Shown: positions 1-6,059 of the stretch, one piece after another
How positions within the stretch are numbered: the stretch's first letter is position 1
Layout of the letters: each line of letters starts with the position of its first letter
DNA from: Fidelibacterota bacterium
GTDB taxonomy: Bacteria; Marinisomatota; Marinisomatia; Marinisomatales; TCS55
Assembly (NCBI GenBank): GCA_004124535.1
Contig: SCKQ01000075.1
Location: 1-6,277, forward strand
Reading direction: 5' to 3'
DNA: 6,277 nucleotides
Notes under the pieces: generated by a model
What the model was told of the DNA's origin: nothing
Seen by the model: the letters and a program-made list of their open reading frames with translations, nothing else
Databases searched by the model: none
Position numbers and translations under genes: made by a program

Positions 1-29
1 TTGCTGCGGTTGCCTAAAGATCAATAAGA

Positions 30-449
30 TCACTTCGCGAATAATTCGCTTTTTATATCACGAAAGGCTTTGAATTCAATGGCGTTCCCGCTGGGATCAG
101 AAAAAAATATGGTTCCCTGCTCACCGGACTGGCCCTTAAACCGTATATATGGTTCAATAATAAAATTTACTTTTTGATCCTTGAGCCGTTGGGCTAATTT
201 TTCCCAATCATCCATATTTAGTACCACCCCAAAATGGGGCACCGGCACATCATGCTCATCTACAGGATTTGAATGAGTTTGTAAATCCATATCTGTATTC
301 AGATGACAAACCAATTGGTGGCCATAGAGGTTAAAGTCAATCCAGGTCACCGAACTACGTCCTTCACTGCAGCCTAAAACGGTACCGTAGAATTCTCGTG
401 CTTCATTGAGGTCATGCACCTGTATTGCCAGATGAAAAGGGTTATCCAT
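30..449 (-). CDS. VOC family (glyoxalase/dioxygenase-fold) protein
   Basis: This is a single-domain vicinal-oxygen-chelate protein of about 139 residues, the usual length for the family, built from two beta-alpha-beta-beta-beta modules. Module 1 opens with [11 protein letters not shown] and [12 protein letters not shown] (residues about 4-27). Module 2 opens with PHFGVVL (about 71-77) and closes with [15 protein letters not shown] (about 115-129). Candidate metal ligands by family pattern are His6, His72 and Glu125, with a fourth from the GHQLVCH segment (His44 or Gln45). The family includes dioxygenases, glyoxalases and antibiotic-binding proteins. The sequence resembles the conserved cytosolic 'dioxygenase-like' subgroup whose substrate is unknown, so I give no reaction. 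I chose ATG at 449; a TTG one codon upstream (452) is also in frame. Neither has a Shine-Dalgarno sequence. It is transcribed away from the PqaA-like gene and shows no operon partner in the window. Confidence 0.88.
   Translation of the reverse strand: MDNPFHLAIQVHDLNEAREFYGTVLGCSEGRSSVTWIDFNLYGHQLVCHLNTDMDLQTHSNPVDEHDVPVPHFGVVLNMDDWEKLAQRLKDQKVNFIIEPYIRFKGQSGEQGTIFFSDPSGNAIEFKAFRDIKSELFAK
37..54 (+). terminator. possible plus-strand intrinsic terminator inside the VOC gene's 3' end
   Basis: GCGAA, a TAA loop and TTCGC form a perfect 5-bp hairpin followed directly by five T residues on the plus strand. It lies inside the last codons of the minus-strand VOC gene. It could end transcription of a convergent plus-strand gene to the left of the window. 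The stem is short and constrained by coding, so chance is possible. Confidence 0.3.
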
Positions 450-455
450 CAAGTT

Positions 456-485
456 ATTTTAACGGTAAAATACGGGCCACTTCAA
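456..485 (-). promoter_or_regulatory. candidate promoter of the VOC gene, nearly leaderless
   Basis: Read on the minus strand, TTGAAG (485-480) and TAAAAT (461-456) are 18 bases apart, matching the sigma-70 boxes at 4 of 6 and 5 of 6 positions. Only six bases separate the -10 box from the ATG at 449. Transcription from here would begin at or beside the start codon, which fits the missing Shine-Dalgarno sequence. The region is AT-rich, so chance matches are likely. Confidence 0.3.
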
Positions 486-564
486 CAGGTTATTTTTAGG
501 GTACGATTGGTTAATTTTTCATCTAAAATTTTTAAGTAAATGCGCTATATTTGCTGGTCTTAAT

Positions 565-593
565 TTTACCTGTTAAACACTATGGTACATAAT
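565..593 (+). promoter_or_regulatory. candidate promoter of the PqaA-like lipoprotein gene
   Basis: TTTACC (565-570) and CATAAT (588-593) are separated by 17 bases, matching the sigma-70 boxes at 4 of 6 and 5 of 6 positions. ACATAAT is repeated in tandem (587-593 and 594-600), giving a second, displaced -10-like box. A transcript from the first box would start about 4-5 bases before the TTG start codon, leaving no room for a ribosome binding site. Weak evidence in an AT-rich gap. Confidence 0.25.
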
Positions 594-603
594 ACATAAT
601 CAA

Positions 604-2004
604 TTGATCAATAAAATTATTGCTACCGGTTATTTAATACTTATCCTAGTGGGCTGCAGCAGTAGACATAATAACCATATGGAAGAATATGTCTACAAAA
701 CAGATCCTGCATTTCGTTATAATATTGAAGAAACTTATAACGGTGAAGGTTGGACCGAATACCGGGTGAAAATGGTTTCCGGGACATGGCTTACGGAACA
801 GGAAGTAAACCACACCGAATGGTGGCATTGGGTTACCATAGTGGTGCCTGATGAGGTAGCGGAAACCGAAGCGCTGGTGGTCATTGGTGGTGGATCTACA
901 CGGGATAAGGAACCGCAGGCTGCGAATGAATTACTGGTCCAGGCAGCGGTAGAAACCAAGTCCATTATCGCCGAGATTAGCAATATTCCCTTCCAGCCAC
1001 TCAATTATGTCGGCGATGAAAAGGATGATCGTACTGAGGATGATCTCATAGCCTACGGCTGGCGGCAATATCTGGAAGGTGGCGCTAAAAATGAGGACGT
1101 TGACTGGCTGGCACGTCTGCCCATGACGAGGGCTGTGGTCCGGGCCTTGGATGTGATACAGGAAATTGGCACAGATATCAGTAAACCGGTTGATGGTTTC
1201 GTCATCGCTGGTGCCTCAAAACGAGGCTGGACGACCTGGACAACAGCAATTGTTGATGACCGGGTCATCGCTATTGTGCCTGTTGTTATTGATCTGCTCA
1301 ATGTGGTGCCTTCCTTTTTACACCACTGGCGTTGCTATGGGGAGTGGTCCCCTGCGATTAATGATTATGTGTATGAGGGAGTTACGGACTGGATGGGTTC
1401 AAAAGAATATGCCCGGCTCATGGAACTGGTAGAACCCTATTCATTCATTGACCAGTTGACACTGCCGAAATTTTTGATAAATGCCACCGGCGATGAATTC
1501 TTTGTTACCGATTCCTGGAAATTTTACTGGGATGATCTAGTTGGCGATAAATATATACAGTATGTACCCAATGCAAACCATGGGCTGAATGGAACCTATA
1601 ACCTGGGCAGCCTAGTAGCCTTCTACAATGCGGTCATCACCGACGGCGATATACCGAACTTTGACTGGTCTGTAAGTGCCGATAGTATCTACCTACAAGT
1701 TAACACAGATGCAAATTATAAGGTCACAAAATGGGAAGCTGTGAACGAAAACGCTCGTGATTTTCGAGTCCCCGTTATCGGTAAAGTATGGCAGTCTTCA
1801 GAGCTCTCAAGAACGCCAGACAACCAATACGCAGTACATTTTTCGGTACCGGATAATGGCTACAAAGCTGGGTTGCTGGAAATTGTGTTTGACTCAGGTA
1901 CAGAAGTTCCTTTCACGTTCACTACTGGCACAGTTGTTACACCTGATGCATACCCCTTTGGTCCATTCACACCTAAGGAATCCAAAGGAATACCCATAAA
2001 ATAA
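604..2004 (+). CDS. PhoPQ-activated pathogenicity-related (PqaA-like) lipoprotein, alpha/beta-hydrolase fold
   Basis: The 466-residue protein matches the PhoPQ-activated pathogenicity-related family (PqaA of Salmonella; also in Dictyostelium), whose biochemical activity is not established. A lipoprotein signal is clear: Ile/Leu-rich core (residues 5-16) and lipobox LVGC with Cys18, so it is probably membrane-anchored outside the cytoplasm. Family segments include the Trp-rich WWHW (about 75-78) followed by VTIVVPDEV. A hydrolase-like triad can be proposed: Ser205 in GASKRGW, Asp297 in TGDEFF and His326 in NANHG. Residues about 355-460 look like a beta-rich C-terminal domain. The TTG start at 604 is chosen because it retains the lipobox; the next in-frame ATG (679) loses it, and the frame is closed upstream by a stop at 574. 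No Shine-Dalgarno sequence is visible. It stands alone, with its own terminator. Family assignment is strong; hydrolase activity is inference. Confidence 0.85.
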   Translation: MINKIIATGYLILILVGCSSRHNNHMEEYVYKTDPAFRYNIEETYNGEGWTEYRVKMVSGTWLTEQEVNHTEWWHWVTIVVPDEVAETEALVVIGGGSTRDKEPQAANELLVQAAVETKSIIAEISNIPFQPLNYVGDEKDDRTEDDLIAYGWRQYLEGGAKNEDVDWLARLPMTRAVVRALDVIQEIGTDISKPVDGFVIAGASKRGWTTWTTAIVDDRVIAIVPVVIDLLNVVPSFLHHWRCYGEWSPAINDYVYEGVTDWMGSKEYARLMELVEPYSFIDQLTLPKFLINATGDEFFVTDSWKFYWDDLVGDKYIQYVPNANHGLNGTYNLGSLVAFYNAVITDGDIPNFDWSVSADSIYLQVNTDANYKVTKWEAVNENARDFRVPVIGKVWQSSELSRTPDNQYAVHFSVPDNGYKAGLLEIVFDSGTEVPFTFTTGTVVTPDAYPFGPFTPKESKGIPIK

Positions 2005-2022
2005 TCAATAATTTTGGTCACC

Positions 2023-2043
2023 GATCCAAGGTTGGATTTTTTT
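2023..2043 (+). terminator. intrinsic terminator after the PqaA-like gene
   Basis: ATCCA, loop AGGT and TGGAT form a 5-bp hairpin (2024-2037), extendable by one G-T pair. A run of seven T residues (2037-2043) begins at the last base of the stem. It begins 19 bases after the stop codon, a typical arrangement for Rho-independent termination, and separates this gene from nrdJ. Confidence 0.7.
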
Positions 2044-2107
2044 CAAAGGCTCTCGTCGATGAGCAGAATAATTAAATAAAGTTATGGACTATTCGGCACT
2101 GTGATTT

Positions 2108-2135
2108 TTGACAGGATAGATATTCCAATTATATT
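2108..2135 (+). promoter_or_regulatory. sigma-70-like promoter of nrdJ
   Basis: A perfect -35 box TTGACA (2108-2113) and a -10 box TATATT (2130-2135, 5 of 6 matches) are spaced 16 bases apart. Transcription would start near 2142, giving an untranslated leader of about 175 bases before the nrdJ ATG. This is the best promoter match I found in the window. Confidence 0.5.
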
Positions 2136-2137
2136 GG
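2125..2137. promoter_or_regulatory. inverted repeat over the nrdJ -10 box, possible operator
   Basis: CCAAT and ATTGG flank a TAT centre as a perfect inverted repeat, with the -10 hexamer inside it. A repressor bound here would block RNA polymerase. The arms are only five bases long and the identity of any regulator is unknown. It does not match the NrdR box well, because the central spacing differs. Confidence 0.35.
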
Positions 2138-2238
2138 CGAACCCTATCCACTTGAAATTTTCTTGTCGATAAACACCCTGAAATCACTTTTCTTCTTGAA
2201 TGACTATTCTTTGTAAAATATATTGATGGTCGCCAACC

Positions 2239-2254
2239 AAGCGATTAATCGCTT
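2239..2254. repeat. 16-base perfect palindrome in the nrdJ leader
   Basis: AAGCGATTAATCGCTT equals its own reverse complement. As DNA it could be a dimeric regulator site. As RNA it would fold into a 6-bp stem closing a UUAA loop within the nrdJ leader, 64 bases before the start codon. No T-run follows, so it is not a terminator. Function is unknown. Confidence 0.5.
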
Positions 2255-2306
2255 ATTCACTTGCCAGCCATAGTTATTTAAAAATTTTAACCACCGCATA
2301 CCAATT

Positions 2307-2313
2307 AAGAGGA
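2307..2313 (+). promoter_or_regulatory. ribosome binding site of nrdJ
   Basis: AAGAGGA ends five bases before the ATG at 2319, a good Shine-Dalgarno match. It fixes the nrdJ start at this ATG rather than at the in-frame ATG four codons later. It also shows that this organism uses Shine-Dalgarno pairing. Confidence 0.8.
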
Positions 2314-2318
2314 TACAT

Positions 2319-4733
2319 ATGGCAGAAGCAATGGAATTCGATTTTTCGCTTCCTTCAAATGAGGGGAAGAAGTTCGATCCAGATCTTGTTGAAAAAGTTA
2401 AAAAAATCCAGCGAGAAGCGAATGGCAAGACACAAACAGGGGACACTCCGGAAGACTACAGCATAGAAAACTATTATGCTGATGATGAACTCGGCGCTGA
2501 CGTTTTAAAAAACAAGTACCTCGCACCGTGGGAAAACCATCCCTGGGATATTTGGAAACGGCAAGCTTCCGCTCTAGCCTCCGTTGAAAAGAATAAGAAA
2601 CTGCAGGAAAAATGGGAAGATAAATTCTTTTCCGTACTGGTAGATTTCAAATTTGTACCCGGCGGTAGGATCATGCATGGCGCCGGTCGTGAAGATATTA
2701 CAACCACGTTGAATAATTGCTATGTGGTGGCCATCAAAGATGATGCCATCAATGAAATATACAATACCGTAGTTAATGAAGCGCTGACCTACAAGTACGG
2801 TGGCGGTTGCGGTCATGATCTTTCGATCCTGCGACCTTCGGGCGAACCTATCATTGGCACCGGCGGGAAATCCTGTGGTCCTACTGGTTTTATGAATCTC
2901 TTTTCTGAGAATACCAATACCATCGCTCAACACGGGCGGCGGGGAGCCAATATGCAGACCCTCCGTGTGGATCATCCCGACATTGAAAAATTTATTAGTA
3001 TCAAGAATGGCGATATTGATATGGTCAAATATTCCAACATTTCGGTGCTTTTGACCCATGACTTTATGAAAGCAGCTGAAGAAGATACGAACTTCGATCT
3101 CCACTGGGATGGTAAGACCTATAAAACTCTCCGAGCGCGTGACTTATGGGAACAAATTATCACCAATGCCCACGCCAGCGCAGAGCCCGGTTTACTTTTC
3201 TGGGATACCATGAAGGATTACCACAACGCTGAATATTGCAGTCCCCTGGTCTCAACCAATCCCTGCGCTGAACAACCATTGCCCGATGGTGGTTGTTGTA
3301 ACCTGGGTGCAGTGAACCTGGAACGCTTTGTTGATAAAAGTAGCAATTTTATGATCGATGAATTCAAGGAAACAGTATCCGTTGCAACCCGCTTCCTTGA
3401 TAATGTCGTAGACTATAATGTTGATCGCCACGCGCTGGAAGTTCAGAAAGATAATGCCATAAACGACCGCAGGATCGGACTAGGAATACTGGGTCTGGGT
3501 GATATGTTATTGAAAATGGGCATTAAATATGACAGCGAAGATGCTCTTCAGACTACCGATCAGATCATGAAAATTTTTCGTGACACAGCTTATGAAACCA
3601 GTGTCGAACTTGCTCAGGAAAAGGAGCAGTACCCTAAGTTTGACTGGCCGGGTTTTAGCAAAAGCAAATTCGTCAAAAATCTACCCAAAGCCATGCGGGA
3701 TAAGATCCGCCAAGGTGGTATCCGTAATTCAACGATCACAACTGTTGCTCCAACCGGTAGCGGTGCCATTGTTGCTCGTGTTACTTCAGGCGTGGAACCC
3801 ATATTCGCCACTAGTTACATTCGACGGGTGAAGAAGAATGATGGTTATGGTAAAGATTTTAGTGAATACAAGGTGTATCACCCCACAATCAAGAAACTTT
3901 TTGGTACCGATGAGCAGCTCCCGGATCACGTTGTCACGGCACATAATATCGATCCATTCTTTCGTGTTAACATGCAGGGTGTCATTCAAAAATATATCGA
4001 TAGTTCCATTTCTTCCACAGTAAACCTAGCTGATGATATTACCGTAGAAACAGTAGCTGAAATTTACATGACTGCCTATAAATCCGGCTTAAAGGGTATT
4101 ACCATCTACAGAGAAGGGTCAAGGGAAGGTATCCTTGTGACTAAGAAAAAGGAAGACGATAGTGACACTGCGGCCGTCGCTAATGCAAAAGAAGATGTCG
4201 GCTCGAAAGTAACACCTGCCCCACGGGGTCGTCCGGTGATCACGAATGGTGTAACCAGGCGCATACGTACAGGGGAAGGTTCACTATATATCACTATCAA
4301 TGAAGATCAAGAAGGCTTATGTGAAGTATTCACTACCATTGGAAAGGCGGGCGGTAACGCTGCTGCACAATCAGAGGCAATAAGCCGTCTAATCTCCTTA
4401 GCATTGCGGTCTGGCGTTAATCCAAATTCAGTCGTACGCCAATTAAAAGGAATCTCTGGCCCTAACCCAACCTGGGAAGATGGACGTCTAATATTATCTA
4501 CCCCAGACGCCATTGGAAAAGCATTGGATGATTATCTACGGGAAAGAGAACAACAACGAAGTGCTAACGGAGACCTTCAGGAAAACCAAAAACCATTGAT
4601 AACCATGGCACCAGCTGCCTTGGAAGTCGAGGTAGGAGTTTGCGAAGAAGGCAGTCCTTATAACTGCAGTAATATAGTCAATGAAAACGGTTGCATGGTT
4701 TGCCGACAGTGTGGTTGGTCTAAATGCGACTAA
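2319..4733 (+). CDS. nrdJ: adenosylcobalamin-dependent (class II) ribonucleotide reductase
   Basis: The 804-residue enzyme reduces ribonucleotides to deoxyribonucleotides in the cytosol, using adenosylcobalamin to generate a cysteinyl radical without oxygen. The barrel residues are visible: Cys134 (LNNCY) and Cys327 as the redox pair, and NPCAEQPL with Asn314, radical Cys316 and general base Glu318. Other family landmarks are GGGCGHDLS, RRIGLGILGLGDMLL, APTGSGAIVARVTSGVEP, SSISSTVNL and GLKGITIYREGSREG. Residues about 640-745 are a TSCPD domain (GLCEVFTTIGKAGGNAAAQ). The tail carries Cys775, 783, 792, 795, 798 and 803; such tails re-reduce the active site and may bind zinc. The N-terminal part (residues 1-75) does not resemble an ATP-cone. 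An adjacent Cys326 beside Cys327 is extra. Start set by AAGAGGA. It is single in its transcription unit, with no nrdR or cobalamin genes in view. Assignment is very strong; whether the substrate is di- or triphosphate is not visible, although this family is usually annotated as diphosphate-specific. Confidence 0.97.
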   Translation: MAEAMEFDFSLPSNEGKKFDPDLVEKVKKIQREANGKTQTGDTPEDYSIENYYADDELGADVLKNKYLAPWENHPWDIWKRQASALASVEKNKKLQEKWEDKFFSVLVDFKFVPGGRIMHGAGREDITTTLNNCYVVAIKDDAINEIYNTVVNEALTYKYGGGCGHDLSILRPSGEPIIGTGGKSCGPTGFMNLFSENTNTIAQHGRRGANMQTLRVDHPDIEKFISIKNGDIDMVKYSNISVLLTHDFMKAAEEDTNFDLHWDGKTYKTLRARDLWEQIITNAHASAEPGLLFWDTMKDYHNAEYCSPLVSTNPCAEQPLPDGGCCNLGAVNLERFVDKSSNFMIDEFKETVSVATRFLDNVVDYNVDRHALEVQKDNAINDRRIGLGILGLGDMLLKMGIKYDSEDALQTTDQIMKIFRDTAYETSVELAQEKEQYPKFDWPGFSKSKFVKNLPKAMRDKIRQGGIRNSTITTVAPTGSGAIVARVTSGVEPIFATSYIRRVKKNDGYGKDFSEYKVYHPTIKKLFGTDEQLPDHVVTAHNIDPFFRVNMQGVIQKYIDSSISSTVNLADDITVETVAEIYMTAYKSGLKGITIYREGSREGILVTKKKEDDSDTAAVANAKEDVGSKVTPAPRGRPVITNGVTRRIRTGEGSLYITINEDQEGLCEVFTTIGKAGGNAAAQSEAISRLISLALRSGVNPNSVVRQLKGISGPNPTWEDGRLILSTPDAIGKALDDYLREREQQRSANGDLQENQKPLITMAPAALEVEVGVCEEGSPYNCSNIVNENGCMVCRQCGWSKCD

Positions 4734-4756
4734 GTCGTATTAAATAATCCATTTAT

Positions 4757-4771
4757 AAAAAAACCTTCGGT
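4757..4771 (-). terminator. weak terminator after frr in the convergent gap
   Basis: Between the converging nrdJ and frr stops there are only 41 bases. Read on the minus strand, ACC, loop GAA and GGT form a 3-bp hairpin followed by a run of seven T residues (4763-4757, the first one shared with the stem). The T-run is good but the stem is very short, so this is a tentative end for the tsf-pyrH-frr transcript. No separate terminator for nrdJ is evident. Confidence 0.3.
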
Positions 4772-4774
4772 AGA

Positions 4775-5332
4775 CTAAACTTCCATTAATTCTTTTTCTT
4801 TGTTTTCCATCATTTCATTCAGCGTTTTAATATGACCATCAGTAATATCCTGAATTTTCGTTTCAGAGCGTTTAATCTCATCCTCAGGTAAATGATCATC
4901 CTTTTGTAGATCTCTGATATGGTGAATAGCATCGCGGCGTACATTTCTCACTGCGATCCTACCTTCCTCCGCTAATTTGTGGACATATTTTGTCAGGTCT
5001 CTGCGTCGCTCTTCAGATAAAGGTGGAATCGGTACATGTATCACCTCACCGTTATTATTCGGGGTTAACCCAAGATTACTTTCCATGATTACTTTTTCGA
5101 TTTCAGGCATCACTGATTTGTCAAATGGATGTATCGTAATCAGCCGCGGCTCAGGAACTGAAATTGTAGAAAGCTGGTTTAGTGGCGTTAAAGTACCATA
5201 ATAGGATATTCTAAGCGTTTCCACCAATTCAGGATTAGCTCTTCCTGTTCGGACTTTATTCATTTCCATTCTGGTATGATTGACTGCTTGATCCATGCGG
5301 TGAATCGCATCGTCAGTTATATCCTTAATCAT
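4775..5332 (-). CDS. frr: ribosome recycling factor
   Basis: At 185 residues this is the standard length of ribosome recycling factor, which with EF-G splits the post-termination ribosome in the cytosol. The helical domain I is built from the N- and C-terminal parts: KVRTGRANP (residues 26-34) and RIAVRNVRRDA (125-135), holding the conserved arginines 129, 132 and 133 that contact 23S rRNA. The small beta domain II lies between about residues 35 and 103: YYGTLTPLNQL, HPFDKS, NNNGEVIHVPIPPL. The LSEERRRDL hinge follows. The ATG at 5332 lies four bases after the pyrH stop and has a GGGAGA site upstream. It is the last gene of the tsf-pyrH-frr cluster. Essential housekeeping gene with nothing missing; identification is certain. 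Confidence 0.98.
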   Translation of the reverse strand: MIKDITDDAIHRMDQAVNHTRMEMNKVRTGRANPELVETLRISYYGTLTPLNQLSTISVPEPRLITIHPFDKSVMPEIEKVIMESNLGLTPNNNGEVIHVPIPPLSEERRRDLTKYVHKLAEEGRIAVRNVRRDAIHHIRDLQKDDHLPEDEIKRSETKIQDITDGHIKTLNEMMENKEKELMEV

Positions 5333-5336
5333 GGGC

Positions 5337-6053
5337 TTAGTCTCCCACTAATGTTCCAATCGGTTCACCAAGAATCAGCTTTTTCAGATCCCCGCTGCGA
5401 TTGATATTAAATACTTTGATTGGTAATGAATTTTCCTTGCACAGTGATATAGCTGTCATGTCCATAATCCGTAGTTCTTTCTGTATTGCTTCTGCATACG
5501 AAACCCGATCATATTTGACTGCATCAGAATGTACGACTGGGTCTTTATCATATACACCATCAACTTTTGTACCTTTGATCAATACTTCCGCACCCAATTC
5601 AGTTGCCCGCAATGCCGCAGCTGTATCAGTGGTGAAGTACGGGTTTCCCGTACCGCCCGCCATAACAACAATCCGGCCCTTTTCCAAATGTCTGATAGCG
5701 CGGCGGCGAATATAGGGTTCAGCTATTTGTGCCACGGTAATTGCTGATAATGTTCGGGTTACAGATCCTAAATTCTCAAGAGCATCTTGTACACAAACCG
5801 CATTCATAATCGTTGCCAGCATGCCAAGATAATCACCCGTGACGCGTTGCATACCCTTCGCGGCAGCTTGCATACCTCTGAATATATTCCCTGCACCAAT
5901 AACCAGGCCAATATCAATACCCAAGTCGTGAATTGATTTTACTTCTCCAGCCAACTGTGTGACTTTTGCGTGATCAATCCCAAAACCTTCTTCACCGGCC
6001 AGCACTTCTCCCGATAATTTGAGAAGAACCCGCTGGTAAGCCGTTTCGGGCAT
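5337..6053 (-). CDS. pyrH: UMP kinase (uridylate kinase)
   Basis: The 238-residue protein is the bacterial hexameric UMP kinase of the amino acid kinase fold, converting UMP and ATP to UDP and ADP in pyrimidine synthesis. Seen in order: KLSGE (residues 12-16, phosphate-binding), GAGNIFRG (53-60), GDYLGMLAT (73-81, with Asp74 expected to hold UMP), GGTGNPYFTTDTAAALRA (133-150, phosphate and uridine contacts), and KGTKVDGVYDKDP (160-172, ATP site). Length and motifs are complete. The family is typically allosterically activated by GTP and inhibited by UTP, but that cannot be read here. The ATG at 6053 starts six bases after the tsf stop and has no recognisable Shine-Dalgarno site, which suggests translational coupling. 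It sits between tsf and frr, a conserved bacterial gene order. Confidence 0.98.
   Translation of the reverse strand: MPETAYQRVLLKLSGEVLAGEEGFGIDHAKVTQLAGEVKSIHDLGIDIGLVIGAGNIFRGMQAAAKGMQRVTGDYLGMLATIMNAVCVQDALENLGSVTRTLSAITVAQIAEPYIRRRAIRHLEKGRIVVMAGGTGNPYFTTDTAAALRATELGAEVLIKGTKVDGVYDKDPVVHSDAVKYDRVSYAEAIQKELRIMDMTAISLCKENSLPIKVFNINRSGDLKKLILGEPIGTLVGD
5341..5346 (-). promoter_or_regulatory. ribosome binding site of frr, inside pyrH
   Basis: Read on the minus strand, GGGAGA sits in the last codons of pyrH, eight bases before the frr ATG. It supports the frr start at 5332 and implies translation of frr coupled to the end of pyrH. Confidence 0.65.
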
Positions 6054-6059
6054 TAGGAA

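Larger units (their letters stand above)
2005..2318. other. 314-base intergenic region, control region of nrdJ
   Basis: No credible gene lies here. From left to right it holds the terminator of the PqaA-like gene, a sigma-70-like promoter overlapped by a dyad, a leader of about 175 bases with a 16-base palindrome, an all-A/T dyad (TTAAAA, A, TTTTAA at 2278-2290) and the nrdJ ribosome binding site. Because nrdJ makes a B12-dependent enzyme I looked for a cobalamin riboswitch, but could not find a convincing B12-box. Confidence 0.7.

Noticed and set aside
2213..2228. AAATATATTG core resembling an NrdR box in the nrdJ leader
   Set aside because: The A/T core fits, but the conserved outer bases of the box do not (about 10 of 16 positions), and no second box lies at the usual spacing. 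A/T richness explains it.
2142..2318. Cobalamin riboswitch upstream of nrdJ
   Set aside because: No recognisable B12-box; the leader is also short for a full cobalamin riboswitch with an expression platform.
2204..2446. Minus-strand 80-codon open frame across the nrdJ start
   Set aside because: No family resemblance, no ribosome site, and it overlaps the nrdJ promoter leader and start; a shadow frame.
2574..3104. Minus-strand 176-codon open frame inside nrdJ
   Set aside because: Wholly antisense to the conserved catalytic region of nrdJ. The protein has no recognisable motifs, so it is explained by codon bias of the real gene.
4727..4737. CGACT-A-AGTCG dyad at the nrdJ stop codon as a terminator
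   Set aside because: A one-base centre cannot form a hairpin loop; the realistic stem is only three base pairs and no T-run follows directly.
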